Source: Candidatus Roizmanbacteria bacterium (GTDB taxonomy: Bacteria; Patescibacteriota; Microgenomatia; UBA1406; GWC2-37-13). Taken from it: DNA of 64,000 nucleotides. This document shows, piece by piece, positions 54,346 to 64,000 of the stretch. The position numbers were made by a program, and so were the translations under genes. The notes under the pieces were generated by a model that made no database searches, was not told the DNA's origin, and was given only the letters and a program-made list of their open reading frames with translations. The stretch lies in NCBI GenBank assembly GCA_012798265.1, contig JAAZNM010000004.1, positions 62,001 through 126,000 of the forward strand, in the 5' to 3' direction. How positions within the stretch are numbered: the stretch's first letter is position 1; each line of letters opens with the position of its first letter.

Positions 54346-55536
54346 CTATTTAAAAGTCTCCGCAGAAAATATTTGTCCTTTTGAATAATGTTCACTGAAC
54401 TTTTTATCTGGACCGTAATAAGGATCGTGCATAATATAGTCACTTCCATCTATAGATTTTAGTACTACGAAGTGCATACCGTAGTAACCCGCTCTAATTC
54501 CAACAATAACCGGACGGCCATTTTTTATTTCATCATCTATTTGAGAAACAGAAAGATTATAGCTATTTAAACCATTTGGCCAAGGATTCATATTCCATCT
54601 ATAGTTCATAAAAGCAGTATTTAAATAAAAATAATTTGAATTTGAAGCGATGTTTGAAGGGTTAGTGTCAACTCCATATTTTTTTAATACCATTGCAACG
54701 CTAGTTAATAAACAACCAACATCAAGAATATTTTCACCTGAGTTACCAATCCTTGAGTTAGCCCAACGTGCATCTCTTTGTGAATAATACCAACCATCTG
54801 ATCCAGAGCCAAATCCGTTAGCTCCAATTATTCCACCTCCCGCAGTTTGGGTAAATGATTTAAAAGCCGCTAACTGAGCTTGAGCTTGTGAGAGGAGATT
54901 TTGATAAATATTTTCATCATTATTAGTTATTGCTAATAGATTTTTTTTCGCATTTTGTTGATTTTTTAAATCAACTTTTTGCTTATCAAGAGTAATCATC
55001 AAGTTATCCAGATCGATTTTTTTCTGTTCCCGGATTTTTTTTTGTTCTTCAAAATTAAGCTTCGTTTGCTGCACTTGGATCAGAAGTTTTTGGTTATTTT
55101 GTTGGGTGATCTTAATATATTTGAACCGGTTAAAAAAATCATTGACGGTGTCACTATCCAAAACGGCGCTATAAAAAGAGATTGATTTGTTTTTGTAATT
55201 TTCCACGACTTTACTGAGCAGAAGTTTGGTGTAATAGTTCATCGAAGTATCAAGGCCGTCAATCCGTTCTCCCAAAACGTCAATTTCTTTTTGTGTCCTT
55301 TCTATATTTTGTTCAGTTTCCTGTATTTTAAGCTGGGTCAGATAGATCTGAGTATCCATGTATTGTATTTGTGAAGAAAGGGTATTTTTTTGTTTTCTTA
55401 TATCGGTTAATTTCGCCGAGTACTCTTCAATCTGTCTTTGGAGTTCTTGTTGGCGGCTGTTATCGTCGGCAAAGATAGGTTTAAGATACAAAAAAAAGAC
55501 GACTAATACGAAAAAAACCAGTAATCCTTTTTTCAT
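54346..55536 (-). CDS. Secreted coiled-coil protein with C39-like peptidase domain (probable FtsEX-controlled hydrolase)
   Basis: 396 residues: signal peptide (about 1-23, cut after FA), a long coiled coil (about 26-225) like the EnvC/PcsB/CwlO type, a Gly/Ser linker (231-247), and a C39_2-like papain-fold domain (about 248-396). Catalytic candidates: Cys275 in LDVGCLLTSVAMVL, His355 in YYGMHFVVL, Asp371 in IMHDPYYG. The gene follows ftsE-ftsX on the same strand (37 bp), the place where PcsB/CwlO/EnvC-type regulators or hydrolases act. The catalytic domain differs from the usual CHAP, NlpC/P60 or LytM. DNA for the C39 part is more AT-rich than that for the coiled coil. Confidence 0.8.
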   Translation of the reverse strand: MKKGLLVFFVLVVFFLYLKPIFADDNSRQQELQRQIEEYSAKLTDIRKQKNTLSSQIQYMDTQIYLTQLKIQETEQNIERTQKEIDVLGERIDGLDTSMNYYTKLLLSKVVENYKNKSISFYSAVLDSDTVNDFFNRFKYIKITQQNNQKLLIQVQQTKLNFEEQKKIREQKKIDLDNLMITLDKQKVDLKNQQNAKKNLLAITNNDENIYQNLLSQAQAQLAAFKSFTQTAGGGIIGANGFGSGSDGWYYSQRDARWANSRIGNSGENILDVGCLLTSVAMVLKKYGVDTNPSNIASNSNYFYLNTAFMNYRWNMNPWPNGLNSYNLSVSQIDDEIKNGRPVIVGIRAGYYGMHFVVLKSIDGSDYIMHDPYYGPDKKFSEHYSKGQIFSAETFK

Positions 55537-55573
55537 GATGTTATTAATTATAATTCAAAGACGGATGAGATTA

Positions 55574-56467
55574 TTATTGAAGATATTTATCAGTCGCCAT
55601 GTAGCTTGAAAAAAGCGATATGACTAAACCAAACAAAGTAGAAAGGACATAAGTAATTAGCAAAAATTCAAGATTAAGCGGCCAGACAGTCAGTTTATAA
55701 ACTTCAAAATTGAGAATAAGATTAGGGATGCCTTTAAGATATGAGGAAAGGAACGGATTGAAGTAGGCGAGAACGGCTCCGATAATCATAAAAGAGCTGG
55801 TGGAAGCGACAAAACCGAAGAAAGCCGCCTCAGATAAGAAAGGGGCCCGTATATAACTTTTGCGGGCGCCGAGAAGTTGCAGTAATTGGATCTCATCTTT
55901 CTTAAGGGCGATCTTAAAAGACGTAGTTGTGATAAGGACGATTATAGCCATGAACATCAGGAATCCAAAAAAACCAAAGGACAGCTTTCTCAAAATATTG
56001 GTCAGATTCAACAATCGGTTGACGATATCTTTCTGAAAAACCACTTCGTCCACCCCGGGCTGTTTTTTAAGAAACTCGGCAATCTCAGGCAGAAAAGCCG
56101 GTTTGTTGGCAAATATTTCAAGCGAAGCCGGCAATATGTCTGATGAGACCATCTCCAAAAGCAGGGGATTGTCTTTGTTTAAGTCCTTATAGATCTGGAA
56201 AGCCTCGTCTTTGGAAATGTATTTGATCGACAGTACTTTGCCAGAGGTGACGAGCTCATCTTTAACCTTGAAAATTTCGTTTGTATCGGTCTTGGTTTGG
56301 AAATAGACGGTTACCTGGGGTTTGCTTTCGACATAGCCGAGCAGCCCCGACAGAAAAGAGATCGAAATGAAAAGCGCCGTTGACAGAAATAGGGTAAAGA
56401 AAAGGACCAAAAAAGCCGTCAAAGATTGGTAGGGTGTCCTTCTGATTGAAGTCAGCATCTCTTTCAT
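55574..56467 (-). CDS. ftsX: Cell division ABC transporter-like protein FtsX
   Basis: 297 residues: a cytoplasmic N-terminus ([20 protein letters not shown]), helix 1 (about 18-40), an extracellular loop (about 45-165) with [20 protein letters not shown] and [20 protein letters not shown], then three helices with [40 protein letters not shown] between them, the permease signature. FtsX passes an ATP-driven signal from FtsE to an extracytoplasmic cell wall hydrolase. Coupled to ftsE by an ATGA overlap (56464-56467). Confidence 0.92.
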   Translation of the reverse strand: MKEMLTSIRRTPYQSLTAFLVLFFTLFLSTALFISISFLSGLLGYVESKPQVTVYFQTKTDTNEIFKVKDELVTSGKVLSIKYISKDEAFQIYKDLNKDNPLLLEMVSSDILPASLEIFANKPAFLPEIAEFLKKQPGVDEVVFQKDIVNRLLNLTNILRKLSFGFFGFLMFMAIIVLITTTSFKIALKKDEIQLLQLLGARKSYIRAPFLSEAAFFGFVASTSSFMIIGAVLAYFNPFLSSYLKGIPNLILNFEVYKLTVWPLNLEFLLITYVLSTLFGLVISLFSSYMATDKYLQ

Positions 56468-57144
56468 AGGTCATACCCTCCTTTTCTGACGTCCTTGGCG
56501 ATTTTCCCGTCTTTGACAAGGATAACTCTTTTTTGCAGGCTGTTAACGATATCGCTGTTGTGGGTGGCGATAATGATGGTTTTTTTGCCCTCGAGTTTTT
56601 TGAAGATCTTGATTATTTCCCAGCTGGTTTTCGGATCAAGGTTCCCGGTCGGTTCATCGGCCAGGATGATATTGCGATCGCCGATTATCGCGCGGGCGAT
56701 CGCCACCCGTTGCAGCTCGCCGGCCGAAAGTTGCAGAGGAAAAACTTTTTCCTTACCGCTTAATCCGACCAGAGCCAGTGCTTCCTTTACCTCTTTTTTA
56801 ATATGATGTTTTTGACGGTCGTCCATGACCTTAAGGCTTAGGGCGACATTTTCATATATGGTTTTGTCGGGAAGGATTTTAAAATCCTGAAAGACAATGC
56901 CGATTTTTTGCCTCAATTTGTCTGTGTCTTTAAACTTCTTGTCGGTGATATCAAGATTGTCAATTGTCACTCTGCCGGACGACGGAGCAAATTCACGGGA
57001 GATGAGTTTGAGAATGGTGGTTTTGCCGGCGCCGGAAGGGCCGACCAAAAAAACAAACTCGTTGTCGGCTATCTCAAAAGAGACATCGTTTAAAGCCGTA
57101 TTGCCAAGAGGGAACTTTTTGCTGATATCGTCAAAAACAATCAT
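56464..57144 (-). CDS. ftsE: Cell division ATP-binding protein FtsE
   Basis: 226 residues, the usual length. [20 protein letters not shown], Walker [37 protein letters not shown] (Q-loop with the FtsE-type 'FQDFxLL'), signature [15 protein letters not shown], Walker [14 protein letters not shown] and the switch His in [10 protein letters not shown]. It binds ATP at the septum and controls FtsX. First of the ftsE-ftsX-C39 genes; the upstream gene is 22 bp away. Confidence 0.94.
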   Translation of the reverse strand: MIVFDDISKKFPLGNTALNDVSFEIADNEFVFLVGPSGAGKTTILKLISREFAPSSGRVTIDNLDITDKKFKDTDKLRQKIGIVFQDFKILPDKTIYENVALSLKVMDDRQKHHIKKEVKEALALVGLSGKEKVFPLQLSAGELQRVAIARAIIGDRNIILADEPTGNLDPKTSWEIIKIFKKLEGKKTIIIATHNSDIVNSLQKRVILVKDGKIAKDVRKGGYDL

Positions 57145-57166
57145 TAAAATCCTGCAGTATTTCTAA

Positions 57167-57595
57167 TTAAAGCGATTCGACCAGGCCGACATCCATAAGC
57201 CAGCCGGCTTTTTCCCCGCTAAAGGTCTGTCCCCAGACCCTTACTTTTCGTCCGACAAACTCGGACAAGTCGACCGTCGTTGATGTCAGATAGACGTTTT
57301 GGGAAGTGCCGCCGGGACGTTCAAGATGGAAATTGCCTTCTCCGTCAATCCCGCCTTCTCTTAATATGCCTTCGGCTTGGTCTTTGAAAGTTTTTTTATC
57401 GGTTACTCCGGCCGTTTTTTTTTCGCCGGACGAAGTTTTCAGTATGCCTCCCGTTGACGATTTTCCCAGCTTGCTTATGCCGAAGCCGATACCGATGCCG
57501 ACCGCGACAAACAAAGCCAGGATTATTAAAAATTTGGTGACGGGTAGTCCGTCAGCCGGTTTTTTTTCATCAAGATTGTGAATTAAGTTATCCAT
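57167..57595 (-). CDS. Single-TM protein of 142 residues, unknown family
   Basis: A short cytoplasmic N-terminus, one helix (about 23-43, FLIILALFVAVGIGIGFGIS), a Ser/Gly/Lys linker, and an external beta-rich domain (about 85-142) with NVYLTSTTVDLSEFVGRKVR, VWGQTFSGEKAGWLMDVG. The last part looks like a small OB-type barrel, as in other CPR anchored proteins, but I cannot name the family. It lies between prfB and ftsE on the same strand and may be cotranscribed with ftsEX. Confidence 0.6.
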   Translation of the reverse strand: MDNLIHNLDEKKPADGLPVTKFLIILALFVAVGIGIGFGISKLGKSSTGGILKTSSGEKKTAGVTDKKTFKDQAEGILREGGIDGEGNFHLERPGGTSQNVYLTSTTVDLSEFVGRKVRVWGQTFSGEKAGWLMDVGLVESL

Positions 57596-57640
57596 ATGTC
57601 ATTAGGATAGCAGGATTTTTTTTAAAAAACAAGCTCTCCC

Positions 57641-58654
57641 TTAGGTGTTTTTTTTGAGGTAGGCTTCGATAAAACCGTCAAGATCTCCATTCAGGATTTT
57701 GTCGACATTAGTCTCTTCATAATCTGTCCGAAGGTCTTTGATCAGCTTGTAAGGGTGGAGGACATAGGAACGGATCTGCCGTCCCCATGAAGCGATCTTT
57801 TCGGTTTTGAAAGACTCGATTGTCTTTTGGGTTTTATCCTGTTCGATCTGCCAGAGTTTGGCCCGGAGAATTTTTAGGGCGTTCTCCCGATTCTGGCCCT
57901 GATATCTTTCCTGCTGGCAAGAGATAATTATACCGGTCGGTTTATGGGTGAGGCGGACGGCAGTCGCGACTTTATTGACGTTTTGGCCACCATGTCCTCC
58001 TGAACGAAAAAACTGCCACTCGATATCTTCATCTTTGATATCGATCTCTTTGTCTTCGATCATCGGCAAGACTTCAACCAGGGCAAAAGAGGTTTGCCGT
58101 AACTTATCGGCGTTAAAAGGCGACTGGCGCACCAGCCGATGGACTCCTGCTTCAGCCTTAAGGTATCCGTAGGCGAACTGGCCGTAGACATTTATAGTTG
58201 TACTTTTGATGCCGGCTTCTTCTCCCGGTACCCGGTCAACCTCGTCGAATCGCCAACCTTTTTTCTCAAAATATCGGGTATAGGTGCGGTAAAGCATGTT
58301 GGACCAGTCCATTGCCTCGGTTCCTCCTTGACCGGCATGGATCGACAGGATGGCGTCTCCCCGGTCATACGGTCCGGACAGAAAAAGCAAAATCTCATAT
58401 TTGTTTATCAGTTTTTCCGCCTCCTTCAGTTCGTTTTCCTCCAGATAAAACTGCATGGTTTCGATCTCATCAATCTCTTTTTTCAGGTCATTGATCTTTT
58501 TCATGACTAATGCGGCATTTTTGGCGTCCTGCCAAAAAGATCCTTCATAAGTCTGTTTTTCAAGATCGGCCAGTTCTTTTTTTTTGCCGACCAGATCGAA
58601 CTTGACCAGTATACCGTCAAACTTTTTTTTAAGTTCTTCTTTTAGATTGTCCAT
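57641..58654 (-). CDS. prfB: Peptide chain release factor 2
   Basis: About 337 residues from ATG 58654. The stop-codon recognition tripeptide SPF ([20 protein letters not shown]) marks RF2, which reads UGA and UAA, and [20 protein letters not shown] carries the GGQ that triggers hydrolysis. There is no in-frame UGA near the start, so the autoregulatory +1 frameshift of E. coli prfB is absent. Its presence argues against the UGA=Gly code of Gracilibacteria/SR1. A TATAAT about 27 nt upstream of the ATG is the likely promoter. Confidence 0.95.
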   Translation of the reverse strand: MDNLKEELKKKFDGILVKFDLVGKKKELADLEKQTYEGSFWQDAKNAALVMKKINDLKKEIDEIETMQFYLEENELKEAEKLINKYEILLFLSGPYDRGDAILSIHAGQGGTEAMDWSNMLYRTYTRYFEKKGWRFDEVDRVPGEEAGIKSTTINVYGQFAYGYLKAEAGVHRLVRQSPFNADKLRQTSFALVEVLPMIEDKEIDIKDEDIEWQFFRSGGHGGQNVNKVATAVRLTHKPTGIIISCQQERYQGQNRENALKILRAKLWQIEQDKTQKTIESFKTEKIASWGRQIRSYVLHPYKLIKDLRTDYEETNVDKILNGDLDGFIEAYLKKNT

Positions 58655-58701
58655 ATTAACCAAATTTACTAATTGAGTCTTATTATATAAAAAGAAGCGG
58701 G

Positions 58702-60132
58702 TTATTTAAAATCCTTACCGATAATGACGACAACGTCAGCCGCCTCTTTGTCGTCCAGAGCGGTTTGTTTAAAAGAAGAAGTGTAGTCTTTGAGATCGTT
58801 TTTTAGCCAAGTAACGGCCTCGTTTTTGTCTTTTTTTGCCTGGATCTCGGTTATCTCGTAGTCGAAGCTTTCGGCGTTCGCCGTCAGTACTTCGCCGTAG
58901 CCGGCTTTCTTAAGGATATCCTTTACCTCTGAGGCTTTGCCGGCGGTGCCGGAGCCGTTAAGGACCTTGACCTTCAAATCGTCCCTGCTGTAACCGGGTG
59001 TCGGTGTTGCCGTTGGCGGAGTGTTGGTCAATACCACTTGTTTAGTCTCGGCCGGTTTATTGCCTTTTGGTTTTAAAAACTCCAGATTGAGTTTGGAAAC
59101 AAACAGAAAAAAGACGAAGGAGAGGGCAAAGGAAATCAAAAAGAAAAAGAACTCTTTTTTCGGGGGTTTTACCGGCGGCAGCGACAGGGAAGGACCGCTG
59201 CCTTTGACTGTCAGAAAACGCCTGTTTTCTTTGATAAAAATAAAGGCACCGAGACAGGCATCGAACTTCAAAAAAGGAAACGGTTTTTTGTCCTGCGAAA
59301 AAAACAACTTCAGATATTCTTCGTAAAAGTTAGGGATGATCCTTTTTAAAGGGTTGGTCCAGACGCCGACGGCTTTGGTAAAGGTGTCTTGCCTTATACT
59401 ACCCGACGACTCTCCGGAGACGATCAAACGGTTCAGTTTTTTACCGTCCTTGGCCAGTTGGTCGGCCTTTTGTTTGAGGATGCTTTCCAGCTTGTCGTCT
59501 TCACCAAGTTTGGTTTTCCATTTGTCTTTCAAAAGCAGTCCTGACGAATCGAAAACATAACCGCTCAAAACCTTCTCTTCGTAGTTGACGAAAAATATAT
59601 TTTCTTTCTTCTCTTTCCTTAAGGTTTTCTCAAAAAGTTTGAAATAAGCAATGGTTTCGGGAAGGATCATCGTTAACTTCAGGTCAATAAGCTTGAGAGC
59701 ATCAACCAGCTTGTCCACCGTTGTTTCTTCGATGGCAAAAAAATTAACCTGTTTTTCATTATCGGACTGTTCGATAAAATAATCATAAAGACAGTTGTCC
59801 AGACTGAAACGGAGACTGGCGCGAGCCCGGTCTTTTATAAACGAAGCCATAGCCGATACGGCAATATCGGCCGGTACCTGGCATCTGAAAAACGAAAAAC
59901 TTTCCTGGGGCAGTATCAGGACGACATCTTTATCGGACAAGCTTTTTTGATTAAGGGAGTTGATGGCCTCTTTTATGGCCGAGGCAATCAGGTCGACATT
60001 GGCTGGTTGGCCTTTGTCAAGAAGGTCGGTCTGATATTCTTTTTCAAAGAAAAGCGACTCGTATTGGTTCATGATACTCTTTTTGAGGTTAAGAAGTCTT
60101 ATCCGGTTTTTTGACAAAAAAAGATAAAGCAT
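58702..60132 (-). CDS. PilM-like actin-fold protein fused to a LytR_C domain through one TM helix
   Basis: 476 residues. The N-terminal 300 residues follow a PilM/GspL-like actin-ATPase plan: [40 protein letters not shown] (cf. 'LP...v..r.i.lP'), a pair of Asp/Gly-containing subdomains, then [13 protein letters not shown]. One helix (about 331-352), a Pro/Thr linker (TPPTATPTP) and a LytR_C domain (about 387-476) with [20 protein letters not shown] and [15 protein letters not shown] follow outside. LytR_C occurs on cell wall ligases and in anchored proteins. The order suggests a link between an assembly platform and the wall. TATAAT (60143-60148) ends 10 nt before the ATG. Confidence 0.7.
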   Translation of the reverse strand: MLYLFLSKNRIRLLNLKKSIMNQYESLFFEKEYQTDLLDKGQPANVDLIASAIKEAINSLNQKSLSDKDVVLILPQESFSFFRCQVPADIAVSAMASFIKDRARASLRFSLDNCLYDYFIEQSDNEKQVNFFAIEETTVDKLVDALKLIDLKLTMILPETIAYFKLFEKTLRKEKKENIFFVNYEEKVLSGYVFDSSGLLLKDKWKTKLGEDDKLESILKQKADQLAKDGKKLNRLIVSGESSGSIRQDTFTKAVGVWTNPLKRIIPNFYEEYLKLFFSQDKKPFPFLKFDACLGAFIFIKENRRFLTVKGSGPSLSLPPVKPPKKEFFFFLISFALSFVFFLFVSKLNLEFLKPKGNKPAETKQVVLTNTPPTATPTPGYSRDDLKVKVLNGSGTAGKASEVKDILKKAGYGEVLTANAESFDYEITEIQAKKDKNEAVTWLKNDLKDYTSSFKQTALDDKEAADVVVIIGKDFK

Positions 60133-60210
60133 GTTAATTTACATTATATTAAAGATAAAAGACAAAAAACAAGCCCTATAAAAAGTGATAGAATATGGGT
60201 GAAAAAAAGA

Positions 60211-61968
60211 ATGGACAACCCTATTGAAGAGATAAAAAGCAAAATCGACATAATCGAATTTTTAAGTTCTTATATTGATCTTAAGAAAACCGGTCGCAAC
60301 TTCAAAGCCATCTGCCCTTTCCATCAGGAAAAAACCCCCTCGTTTGTCATCTCGCCGGAGCGGCAGATCTGGCACTGTTTTGGCGCCTGTCAGGAGGGAG
60401 GCGACATAATCAAGTTTTTGATGAAGTGGGAAAACATCACTTTTTACGAAGCTCTTAGGGAGCTGGCCCAGAAAGCCGGAGTCAAGCTGAAACAGGTCGA
60501 TTTTGAGGATAAGACCTGGAAAAGGAAGGAAAAGATAATCGAGATAAACAGCCTGGCGGCAAATTTTTTTGCTTACGTTCTTGAAAAGACTGCTTTTGGC
60601 AAAAAAGCCATGGATTATCTTGCCCTAAGAAAGATAAATCAGAAAACGGTAAGGAACTTCCAGCTGGGTTACGCTCCGGTATCTTGGCATTCTTTGCTTG
60701 ATTTTCTTGTCAAAAAAAAATTTACGGCTTCCGATATCGGTGAAACCGGACTTTTGGTCAAGGGCGACAGGGGTAACTATTATGACCGTTTCCGGGGTCG
60801 TCTTATGTTTCCGATAAAAGATCTTCGCGGCAATATTATCGGTTTTTCCGGACGGATGATCGAAGGTAAAGACACCGAAGCCAAATATGTCAATACCCCG
60901 GAAACGCCGGTTTATCACAAACGGGAGACTCTATACGGAATCGATCTGGCAAAAGAAGCAATAAAAAAAACCGGAAATGTTTTTTTGGTTGAAGGTGAGT
61001 TTGATATGATATCCCCTTACCAGCACGGTTTTGAAAACTTCGTCGCCATTAAAGGCTCAGCGGTTACCCGCGAACAGTTGATGCTTCTTAAGCGCTATAC
61101 CAATAGGGTGACTTTGACTCTTGATAACGACGAAGCCGGGGAGGAAGCGGCCAAAAGAGGAATAGAATCGGCCGAAGAGTTGGAGCTGGAGACCCAAGTG
61201 GTCAGTTTTGATTTTGCCAAGGATCCGGACGAGGCGATAAAAGCCGATCCGATCCAGTTCAAAAAAACCCTTGAGGTCCCTCTGCCGATTTACGATTTCA
61301 TAATCACCAACCTTCAAAAAAAATATCCGGGAAACGATCCTTATAGCAAGAAAAAAATCGGTGAGGAAATCAGCGTTTATCTCGGTCGGATAAAAAATCC
61401 GATAATAAAGTCGCATTACGTTAAAAAAATCGCCGCGATTTTGGATGTGACCGAAAACACGATAGAAAGTCTTATTCGAACGGTTAAAAAAAAGACAAAA
61501 CCGCCGATTTACGTAAAAAACAAACCGGACGCATCAAAAGAAAGGTACTCCCTTATCCAAAAATATCTATTGAGCCTTATTTTTCAGAGCGAAACCCCTT
61601 ATGAGATCTCGGAGACGATTTTTTCCGTGCTCACGGTCGAAGATTTCGATATTCCCGCTTATCAAAAAATACTCAATATCTTTTTTGGATTAAAGGATAA
61701 AAAGCACGGAGTTAAGGAAATAGCCGCCAGTCTTCCCGAGGAACTCCGACCGGTATTTGACGAGGTATATCTTTACGCCGATTCTCAGGCGACTTTTTCC
61801 AGCGAGAATCTTAGTCGCTTAATTTACCAGCTGAAAAAATACTCCTTAAAAAAACAGATATCCGGTCTTTTGTCCGGAAAAAAAGACGAAGACGCGGAGT
61901 CGGATAATAAAATAAAGGAACTTAACCGCGCTTTAAATGAGGTAGAAAAAAAGCTATCTGCGTTATAA
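60211..61968 (+). CDS. dnaG: DNA primase
   Basis: 585 residues from ATG 60211 ([20 protein letters not shown]); GTG 60199 is in frame but lies at or before the expected start site of the TAGAAT promoter (60189-60194). Zinc-binding CHC2 domain: [31 protein letters not shown]. The primase core has [29 protein letters not shown] and TOPRIM motifs [15 protein letters not shown] and [19 protein letters not shown]-terminal helical helicase-binding part ends the protein. Makes RNA primers for replication. Followed 10 bp later by rpoD, the ancestral macromolecular synthesis order without rpsU. Confidence 0.95.
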   Translation: MDNPIEEIKSKIDIIEFLSSYIDLKKTGRNFKAICPFHQEKTPSFVISPERQIWHCFGACQEGGDIIKFLMKWENITFYEALRELAQKAGVKLKQVDFEDKTWKRKEKIIEINSLAANFFAYVLEKTAFGKKAMDYLALRKINQKTVRNFQLGYAPVSWHSLLDFLVKKKFTASDIGETGLLVKGDRGNYYDRFRGRLMFPIKDLRGNIIGFSGRMIEGKDTEAKYVNTPETPVYHKRETLYGIDLAKEAIKKTGNVFLVEGEFDMISPYQHGFENFVAIKGSAVTREQLMLLKRYTNRVTLTLDNDEAGEEAAKRGIESAEELELETQVVSFDFAKDPDEAIKADPIQFKKTLEVPLPIYDFIITNLQKKYPGNDPYSKKKIGEEISVYLGRIKNPIIKSHYVKKIAAILDVTENTIESLIRTVKKKTKPPIYVKNKPDASKERYSLIQKYLLSLIFQSETPYEISETIFSVLTVEDFDIPAYQKILNIFFGLKDKKHGVKEIAASLPEELRPVFDEVYLYADSQATFSSENLSRLIYQLKKYSLKKQISGLLSGKKDEDAESDNKIKELNRALNEVEKKLSAL

Positions 61969-61978
61969 AATTGACCTT

Positions 61979-63070
61979 ATGACAAAACAAAAACTGCCCA
62001 AAAGTCTTAAGGATCTGCTTAAACAAGGAGAAGAGGACGGTTTTTTAATCCAGGACGATATTTTTTTTATCTATCCGGAACCGGAAAAGCATGTTGAAGA
62101 GATCGACGGTTTTTTTGATGAGGCATTAAAAAAGGGAATCGATATCTTTGAGACAGTCTCCACCCGTGAAGAAAACGAAGCGAAAAAAAGTGCCGAGGAA
62201 ATAGAAAAAGAGTTGGAGCAGTTGGTGGTTTTGAAACACGGCGAATCGCTTGACCCGATAAAAATGTACCTTAAGGAGATCGGAAAGACGCCGCTTCTTA
62301 CGTTTGACGAAGAAATAAATTTGGCTAAAAAGTATGAAAAGGGAGACAATAGGTCAAAAGACAAGATAATCAAGGCAAATCTGCGCTTGGTGGTTTCAAT
62401 CGCCAAAAAATACTTAGGCAGGCGATTGTCGTTCCTTGACCTTATCCAAGAAGGTAATCGTGGTCTGATCCGGGGAGTGGAAAAATACGATTGGCGGCGC
62501 GGCTATAAATTTTCGACCTATGCCACCTGGTGGATCAGGCAGGCAATAACCAGAGCGATAGCCGACCAGTCAAGGACGATAAGGATCCCGGTCCATATGG
62601 TCGATCATATCAATCGTTACTATAAAACCCAGCGCCGGTTGACCCAGAAACTGGGTCGGGAACCGTCGGTTAAGGAGATCGCCAAGGAGTTGAAGATGTC
62701 GGTCGACGAGGTTGAAAACCTGATAAAAATCTCCCAGCAGCCAAAGTCATTATCGACTCCGGTCGGCGACGATAAGGAAGCGACGCTGGAGCAGTTTGTT
62801 TCCGACGCCAGTCAACCGACCTTATACGACAAGGTTTCCCGCGAACTTCTCAAAGATGCCTTAAATACCGTTCTTGAAACTTTGTCGCCTCGCGAAAAAA
62901 AAGTGCTGATCATGAGGTTTGGTCTTGAAGATGGTAAACCCAAGACGCTTGAGGAGGTTGGTCGCGAGTTTAAAGTCACCCGGGAAAGAATAAGGCAGAT
63001 AGAGGCAAAGGCAATCAGGAAGCTCAAGCATCCGACTCGGGCGAGAAAACTCAAGGATTTTTTGGAATAA
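61979..63070 (+). CDS. rpoD: Primary RNA polymerase sigma factor RpoD/SigA
   Basis: 363 residues. Regions visible: 1.2 ([20 protein letters not shown]), 2.1-2.4 ([78 protein letters not shown]), 3 and 4 ([50 protein letters not shown]). The N-terminal 80 residues are acidic and short, without a full region 1.1. Residues that read TATAAT and TTGACA are conserved, in agreement with the promoters seen in this window. Confidence 0.96.
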   Translation: MTKQKLPKSLKDLLKQGEEDGFLIQDDIFFIYPEPEKHVEEIDGFFDEALKKGIDIFETVSTREENEAKKSAEEIEKELEQLVVLKHGESLDPIKMYLKEIGKTPLLTFDEEINLAKKYEKGDNRSKDKIIKANLRLVVSIAKKYLGRRLSFLDLIQEGNRGLIRGVEKYDWRRGYKFSTYATWWIRQAITRAIADQSRTIRIPVHMVDHINRYYKTQRRLTQKLGREPSVKEIAKELKMSVDEVENLIKISQQPKSLSTPVGDDKEATLEQFVSDASQPTLYDKVSRELLKDALNTVLETLSPREKKVLIMRFGLEDGKPKTLEEVGREFKVTRERIRQIEAKAIRKLKHPTRARKLKDFLE

Positions 63071-63108
63071 TTTGATTTTTGCCTCAAAAAGGTTTACATT
63101 TTTACTAA

Positions 63109-63771
63109 ATGAAACAAAAAATTACCCCAACTCAAAAAACCCTTAATCTTTGGGCGGTAATTTTGATCCTTTGGAGTATTTATCGGGCTAACTTTCATTT
63201 TCCCGACTGGGTCGACGAGTTTGTCTTCAAACCGTTGGTTTTTATCCTGCCGGTTTTTATATATGTCCGCCGTAACGAAAAAGGCGGATTTTTCCATAAC
63301 ATCAATTTTTACAACAAAAAAACTTGGAAAACGGATTTGGGATTGGGTTTTTTAATCGGAGCAGCGTTTTTTCTTTCGGCTTTGATCGCCAATTATTTGA
63401 AGACGAAAAAGTTCGTATTATTCCTGCATCCGCCCGCCTCTTTTCTGTCGATGGTTTTGGTGTTTGCAACGGTTATCGCCACTGCCGTTTCCGAAGAGAT
63501 TTTGTCGCGTGGTTTTGTCCTGAAACGGTTATATCAGGAATCTAAAAACATTTATAGTTCGTCGTTTTTCGCAAGTATCCTTTTTTTCTTTCTTCATGTT
63601 CCGATCCTTTTTACCAACGCCAAGATGGTTGGTAATCTGCTTTTGGCTTTCATGTTCGTCGATATTTCGTTAAGCATCATTAATTCGCTTGTTTATCTCA
63701 ACAGAAAAAGTCTGATACTGCCGATACTGATCCATGCTTTTTACAATCTCTCATTGATTCTTTTCGTCTGA
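63109..63771 (+). CDS. CPBP family intramembrane metalloprotease
   Basis: 220 residues with six to eight helices. The four CPBP/Abi motifs are present: AVSEEILSRGFVLKRLY (E-E-x(3)-R, about 128-136), FASILFFFLHVPIL (F-x(3)-H), and LILPILIHAFYNLSLI (H-x(3)-N). These residues form the glutamate-type active site of Rce1-like proteases. Substrates are unknown; relatives act in prenyl-protein processing, bacteriocin immunity or protein secretion. It stands alone after rpoD with 38 bp between. Confidence 0.88.
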   Translation: MKQKITPTQKTLNLWAVILILWSIYRANFHFPDWVDEFVFKPLVFILPVFIYVRRNEKGGFFHNINFYNKKTWKTDLGLGFLIGAAFFLSALIANYLKTKKFVLFLHPPASFLSMVLVFATVIATAVSEEILSRGFVLKRLYQESKNIYSSSFFASILFFFLHVPILFTNAKMVGNLLLAFMFVDISLSIINSLVYLNRKSLILPILIHAFYNLSLILFV

Positions 63772-63773
63772 AG

Positions 63774-64000
63774 TCATTTTGATTCGTAGATCCAGAACAT
63801 CTCCTCGTTGCTGTCTTTCAGTTTGATCTTTTTGATGGCGGCGTAATCGATCGGCCAGTCGTTGAACTGGTCCGGGTATCCGATATAGGCGGTTTTCGTG
63901 TAAGTTTTATCAAAACCGAAACGGAAGTCGAACTTGTCGAACTTTTCAACCTGAGTGAATCCGTATCCGTCGGGAAGAGATAGTTGCTTCGGCTGTTTTT
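63774..64000 (-). CDS. Partial CDS, C-terminal 75 residues, unknown protein
   Basis: An open minus-strand frame from the window edge to TGA (63774-63776) encodes KQPKQLSLPDGYGFTQVEKF, DKFDFRFGFDKTYTKTAYIG, YPDQFNDWPIDYAAIKKIKL and KDSNEEMFWIYESK. It is aromatic- and Lys/Asp-rich and soluble; no family is recognised. It converges on the CPBP gene with 2 bp between stops. Codon use matches the genes around it. Confidence 0.6.
   Translation of the reverse strand, partial: KQPKQLSLPDGYGFTQVEKFDKFDFRFGFDKTYTKTAYIGYPDQFNDWPIDYAAIKKIKLKDSNEEMFWIYESK

Noticed and set aside
57641-58654. Alternative genetic code (UGA = Gly)
   Set aside because: RF2 is intact and many genes here end in TGA with good spacing to the next gene, so table 11 fits.
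58600-58663. Programmed frameshift in prfB
   Set aside because: The gene is open from its ATG without an internal UGA, so the E. coli-type frameshift site is absent.

Overview
The window looks like part of the chromosome of a Candidate Phyla Radiation (Patescibacteria) bacterium, most likely of the Microgenomates type. This is an inference. It rests on a mevalonate-pathway enzyme, an archaeal-type ATP-dependent DNA ligase, an archaeal-type UMP kinase, a DUF2298 membrane protein, several short type IV-secretion pilin-like membrane proteins, rpmH directly followed by yidC with no rnpA between them, compact core enzymes, and an almost complete lack of Shine-Dalgarno sequences. Release factor 2 is present and TGA is used as a stop, so translation table 11 fits. 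The window contains no rRNA, CRISPR array or recognisable origin.

Layout. 1-7.0 kb: the end of diphosphomevalonate decarboxylase, two pilin-like proteins, uppS, a Fic protein, DNA ligase, two glycosyltransferases and an EEP nuclease. 7.2-13.6 kb: a tiny gene with a consensus promoter, a DUF2298 protein ending at a strong terminator, then valS-rpmH-yidC-jag and a small HTH regulator. 13.8-26.7 kb: a block of secretion-like genes. It holds a 1224-residue protein of unknown family, a Cys-rich secreted protein ending in a pilin-like module, a VirB6/TrbL-like polytopic protein, two membrane-anchored proteins sharing a module (one a C39-like cysteine peptidase), a Clp/Hsp100 ATPase with a four-repeat insertion, a membrane protein with HEIAH, and another pilin-like protein. 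26.8-29.2 kb: a UMP kinase-methyltransferase fusion and recF.

29.2-34.05 kb is a visibly AT-rich island ending at the 3' end of a tRNA-Ser gene. It carries a frameshifted HAD gene, a histone-deacetylase-family gene, a GNAT gene, a Gfo/Idh gene cut by an IS3-type element, another gene remnant and an HNH-like gene. 34.2-39.1 kb: an ABC-2 exporter (one ATPase, two permeases), a possible 40-residue gene and a large anchored exoprotein. 39.1-49.9 kb, all minus strand: rpoB-rpoC-rpsL-rpsG-fusA, then lexA with its own promoter and a probable SOS operator. 50-60 kb, mostly minus: cell-envelope genes, including ftsE-ftsX followed by a coiled-coil C39 hydrolase candidate, prfB, and a PilM-like/LytR_C protein. 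60.2-64 kb: dnaG-rpoD, a CPBP protease and a partial gene.

The genes worth following up are the 13.8-26.7 kb block, which joins secretion-channel-like, peptidase and unfoldase proteins; the Clp insertion, which falls where ClpA/ClpC carry the ClpP-docking loop; and the ftsEX-linked C39 protein. Many -10 hexamers lie only 6-11 nt before start codons, which suggests widespread leaderless transcription.
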